A stretch of 64,000 nt of DNA from Betaproteobacteria bacterium HGW-Betaproteobacteria-1. GTDB lineage: Bacteria > Pseudomonadota > Gammaproteobacteria > Burkholderiales > Methylophilaceae. Of the stretch, positions 61,686 through 64,000 are shown in pieces (the first letter of the stretch is position 1; each line of letters opens with the position of its first letter). Below the pieces are notes generated by a model. The model saw nothing but the letters and a program-made list of their open reading frames with translations. It had not been told where the DNA came from and did no database searches. The DNA lies in assembly GCA_002842435.1 (NCBI GenBank), contig PHCX01000006.1, positions 62,001-126,000 of the forward strand, in the 5' to 3' direction. The position numbers were made by a program, and so were the translations under genes.

Positions 61686-62345
61686 TCAGGCGGTCGGGTC
61701 GCCTGATTTTACCTTGTCCATCCATTGCTCGATGGGGATGACGCCGGCCTCCTTGGCTCTTTCTGCATCTTCAAGGGGCAGTACGTCCTGCACGATGTCG
61801 GTTTGCTTCCAGCCGGCCAGCGGGGTTTCGCACTCGGCTTGCGGCACGTAGCGGGAGGTTTCCAGCTTCTGGTAGCGGTGGATGTAGCGCGGGCAGTTTT
61901 GCCACATTTCGGAGAGTTTGACGCGTACCAGCATGTTGGCGCCCGGGAATTGTGCCAGCAATGGGTCTTCGCGCGAGACAGTGGCGGTGCCTTGCACGCG
62001 GATACGGTGCGGTCTTTCGAACGAGATGAAGAGCAGGCCGACTTCGCTGTTTTGCGCCAGGTTGCCCATGGACATGTACATGCCGTTGCCGTCGTAGTTG
62101 GGGAAGACAAGGGTCTGGTTGTCGATCACCTTGACCAGGCCGACATTGCCGCCCTTGTAGGAGACGGTGGGGCGGCCGTTGTGGTCCACCGAGGCGAGGA
62201 AGAACATGTCCTGTGCTTCGATGAAGGCTTTGGTTTCGTCGTCGAATTCGGTGACGCAGGCGATCTCCTCGATGCGGTCGGCCAGTTTGCGGGTGCCGAA
62301 GGCGTCCTGCAGTTCGCGGTGTTGTTGTCCGAATAGTCGGCTCAT
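61686..62345 (-). CDS. Pyridoxamine 5'-phosphate oxidase-family flavoprotein
   Basis: A 219-residue split-barrel protein of the PPOX/FMN-binding group. Marks are MFFLASVDHNGRPTVSYKGG, LVFPNYDGNGMYMSMGNLAQ and HRIRVQGTATVS. The ATG at 62345 has GAGGT at the right distance; the frame continues far upstream but that part reads as non-coding. The group contains oxidases, FMN- or heme-binding and stress-related proteins. True vitamin B6 oxidase (PdxH) is unlikely because its C-terminal signature is absent. Confidence 0.87.
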   Translation of the reverse strand: MSRLFGQQHRELQDAFGTRKLADRIEEIACVTEFDDETKAFIEAQDMFFLASVDHNGRPTVSYKGGNVGLVKVIDNQTLVFPNYDGNGMYMSMGNLAQNSEVGLLFISFERPHRIRVQGTATVSREDPLLAQFPGANMLVRVKLSEMWQNCPRYIHRYQKLETSRYVPQAECETPLAGWKQTDIVQDVLPLEDAERAKEAGVIPIEQWMDKVKSGDPTA

Positions 62346-62380
62346 GGCATTTACCTCGGTTGGGATAATGTTTGTCTGAT

Positions 62381-62408
62381 AAAAAAAGCGGGCGGTTTTC
62401 GCCGCCCG
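62381..62408 (-). terminator. Terminator of the TerB-like gene
   Basis: On the minus strand CGGGCGG-CGAAAA-CCGCCCG is followed by seven T residues, 60 bases past the TerB-like stop codon. Confidence 0.9.
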
Positions 62409-62467
62409 TGGCCGTTGCAGTATAAGGCAAAAAGGCAGCCTGCGTGGCTCGCCGTCCCCTGAAACCC

Positions 62468-63409
62468 TTATGCCGGGCCGTTGCGCACCATGTTCATGAT
62501 GCTGCCGGCATCCAGCGTGCTTGCCCTTTGCTGAATCTGCGGCAGGTATTGCTGTTGCAGGTTCCTGGCCGGGCCGAGCAGGTTCTGGAAGGTGTCGCGC
62601 AGCACGGCGGTATCCATCTGGCGGCCACCGGCGTAATAGCGTTTGGCCAGTTGGCCGAGCGCATAAGTGGTGGCAAAGGAGAAGGCCATACCGGTGGCGG
62701 CGCGGCCGATGCCCTTGCCCATGCCGCCGGCGATCTGGCCGAGCAGGCCGCCTATCAGCTTGCGGCCGAACTGTTCCAGATATTGCGAGGTCATGCCGAC
62801 GCCGGCCGTGGTGAGGAATTCGGAGATGTGGCCCTTGTCCAGCTGGTAGCCGTGTGCCTTGCCGATCTCGAACACCATCTTGATCTGTAACGGGATGATA
62901 GCCATCGAGGCCCACGATTGCGGCAGCAGTTCCAGCGCGCCGTTGAGGATGGAGTAGTTGAGGATGGATTTGTCGAGCTGCGCCTCCGGCACGTTGGGCA
63001 TGCTGGCGACCACCGTGCCTGCTGCTGTCGGTGTGACGGCGGCGATCTCGTGCGCTGCTTCGGCTAATTGCTCGGATTCGACATCATCCAACCCAAGCTG
63101 GTTTTTCAGCGCCTGCAGGAACTGGCGTTCGTCCTCGGTCATGACGCCGTCTGCCTCACAGACGCAGACCGCCATCTCGTAGGCAAGCAGCTTGTGGCTG
63201 TGCTCCTTGATGCGGTTCGCGGCGGCGGCGAGGTCCGTGCGCTTGAGCAGCACGTCCTGATAGAGCTCGGCCATATCGAATTCGTTTTCCTGGCTTTGCA
63301 GGGATTCCATGATCTTGCGTATCTGTTCACGCTCGGCTTCGGCTTTCTTTCCATCGGCGAAGGAGGCGAGCAGGGCGATACTGAGGATGGACTGGTTGAT
63401 ATCTTGCAT
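62468..63409 (-). CDS. TerB-like protein with C-terminal membrane-active (YcjF/DUF697-like) domain
   Basis: A 313-residue protein. Residues 1-120 form an all-helical TerB-like domain with the acidic metal-site pattern (ALLASFADGKKAEAEREQI and CVCEADGVMTEDERQFL). Residues 150-270 carry a glycine-rich hydrophobic region (GGLLGQIAGGMGKGIGRAAT then GMAFSFATTYALGQLAKRYY), like DUF697/YcjF domains. TerB-type domains occur in tellurite and membrane stress proteins; the biochemical role is unknown. It is alone on its strand with its own terminator. It may sense metal at the membrane, which is inference. Confidence 0.83.
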   Translation of the reverse strand: MQDINQSILSIALLASFADGKKAEAEREQIRKIMESLQSQENEFDMAELYQDVLLKRTDLAAAANRIKEHSHKLLAYEMAVCVCEADGVMTEDERQFLQALKNQLGLDDVESEQLAEAAHEIAAVTPTAAGTVVASMPNVPEAQLDKSILNYSILNGALELLPQSWASMAIIPLQIKMVFEIGKAHGYQLDKGHISEFLTTAGVGMTSQYLEQFGRKLIGGLLGQIAGGMGKGIGRAATGMAFSFATTYALGQLAKRYYAGGRQMDTAVLRDTFQNLLGPARNLQQQYLPQIQQRASTLDAGSIMNMVRNGPA

Positions 63410-63548
63410 GGTGGTTTCCTGAGATGGCTGTTGTGTGATTGTAGCTGCTTCGATTGGTTGCCTGTCATGGAGTTCCGTGGCCGGCTGACGACAACCGGCC
63501 GTGAAAGCAGGTTAGAATGAAGGCTGTTTCCAACTCTCTGGATGATGC

Positions 63549-64000
63549 ATGAAAATCACGTTTCTCGGAGCCACCGGCACGGTCACCGGTTCCAAATATC
63601 TGGTCACTACGGAAAAGAGCAAGGTGTTGGTGGATTGCGGCCTGTTTCAGGGTTTGAAGCAGCTGCGCCTGAAAAACTGGAAGCCCTTGCCGGTCGATCC
63701 GGCGACGATCGATGTGGTGGTGCTGACCCATGCGCATATCGACCACACGGGTTATCTACCATTGCTGGTGAAGAACGGTTTTAGCGGCAAGGTCTATTGC
63801 AGCGAGGCAACGCAGGCCTTGTGCGAGATTCTGCTGCCGGATTCGGCCTATCTGCAGGAAGAAGAAGCGCGCTATGCCAACATGCGCGGTTTTTCCAAGC
63901 ACAATCCGGCCTTGCCGCTCTACACGCAGGAGGATGCCGAGCGTGCGTTGGAATTGCTGGTGCCTGTGCCGTTCGAACAGGAAATTGAGATCGCAGAAGG
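63549..64000 (+). CDS. MBL-fold metallo-hydrolase, RNA exonuclease (CPSF/YSH1-like) type, 3' end outside window
   Basis: The first 150 residues of a metallo-beta-lactamase-fold protein beginning [19 protein letters not shown]. The zinc motif is [12 protein letters not shown] (HxHxDH), preceded by [10 protein letters not shown]. The [20 protein letters not shown] stretch is typical of bacterial beta-CASP proteins related to CPSF-73, which cut RNA. The gene runs off the end of the window, so the beta-CASP and RMMBL domains cannot be checked. Confidence 0.9.
   Translation, partial: MKITFLGATGTVTGSKYLVTTEKSKVLVDCGLFQGLKQLRLKNWKPLPVDPATIDVVVLTHAHIDHTGYLPLLVKNGFSGKVYCSEATQALCEILLPDSAYLQEEEARYANMRGFSKHNPALPLYTQEDAERALELLVPVPFEQEIEIAE

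Noticed and set aside
61686..62915. 409-codon reading of the PPOX gene
   Set aside because: The upstream 190 codons read as non-coding and run over the TerB-like gene and its terminator. The ATG at 62345 has a proper GAGGT site.
63542..63784. Short frame starting MMHENH at the right end
   Set aside because: It is a shifted frame. The real gene is the MBL-fold protein from 63549, which stays open to the end of the window.

Overview
The window looks like a chromosomal segment of a free-living betaproteobacterium, most like the Nitrosomonadales / Methylophilaceae-type lineages. I infer this from gene families and gene order, not from a database match. The clues are ffs-dnaX-ybaB-recR, a TRZ/ATZ deaminase-ubiG-HAD phosphatase operon, aspartate aminotransferase next to uvrB, rne divergent from rluC, and a GH17/GT2 beta-glucan synthase of the proteobacterial NdvB type. 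Coding density is high and base composition is moderately GC-rich. No phage, IS element or CRISPR array is visible. The genus cannot be fixed from the sequence alone.

Layout. 1-7.8 kb: the end of an OmpA-like porin, the deaminase-ubiG-phosphatase operon, then recR-ybaB-dnaX with the 4.5S RNA gene, and a membrane class III adenylate cyclase. 7.8-14.6 kb: tRNA-Ser(GGA) with a near-consensus promoter, then a molybdenum hydroxylase locus (mocA-like, xdhC, iorB, iorA). It is divided from a LysR regulator and a chromate transporter by two palindromic LysR boxes. 14.7-25.4 kb: a mixed stress and metabolism region with a Yip1 protein, glutathione peroxidase, SrkA-type kinase, CoA-disulfide reductase-rhodanese, an orphan UmuD-like protease, YjdM, an RHH-GNAT pair, a SulP transporter coupled to a pseudo-receiver, an alcohol dehydrogenase, ExoD and YbaK. 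25.4-40.1 kb: a higBA toxin-antitoxin locus, tRNA-Asn(GTT), AsmA, a HAD-IIA phosphatase, an aminotransferase, a trypsin-like protease, uvrB, rne, rluC, a second HAD phosphatase, a Rieske protein and sppA.

40.2-57.4 kb is the carbohydrate part. glgB-pgi runs on the minus strand and glgC, two GH57 enzymes and a ROK glucokinase run on the plus strand, forming one divergent alpha-glucan (glycogen) locus. Directly beside it are a PAS-GGDEF diguanylate cyclase, an EAL-CBS-GGDEF protein and a two-gene beta-glucan operon (a GH17-like membrane protein, then a GH17+GT2 synthase). This puts storage glucan, second-messenger turnover and exported beta-glucan side by side and is the most interesting block of the window.

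57.6-64 kb: a small exported protein followed by a 13-bp tandem repeat, queG and tsaE with abutting start codons, amiC, a decayed C-terminal remnant of a type I restriction methylase (hsdM), a PPOX flavoprotein, a TerB-like protein and the start of an MBL-fold RNA nuclease-like gene that leaves the window.
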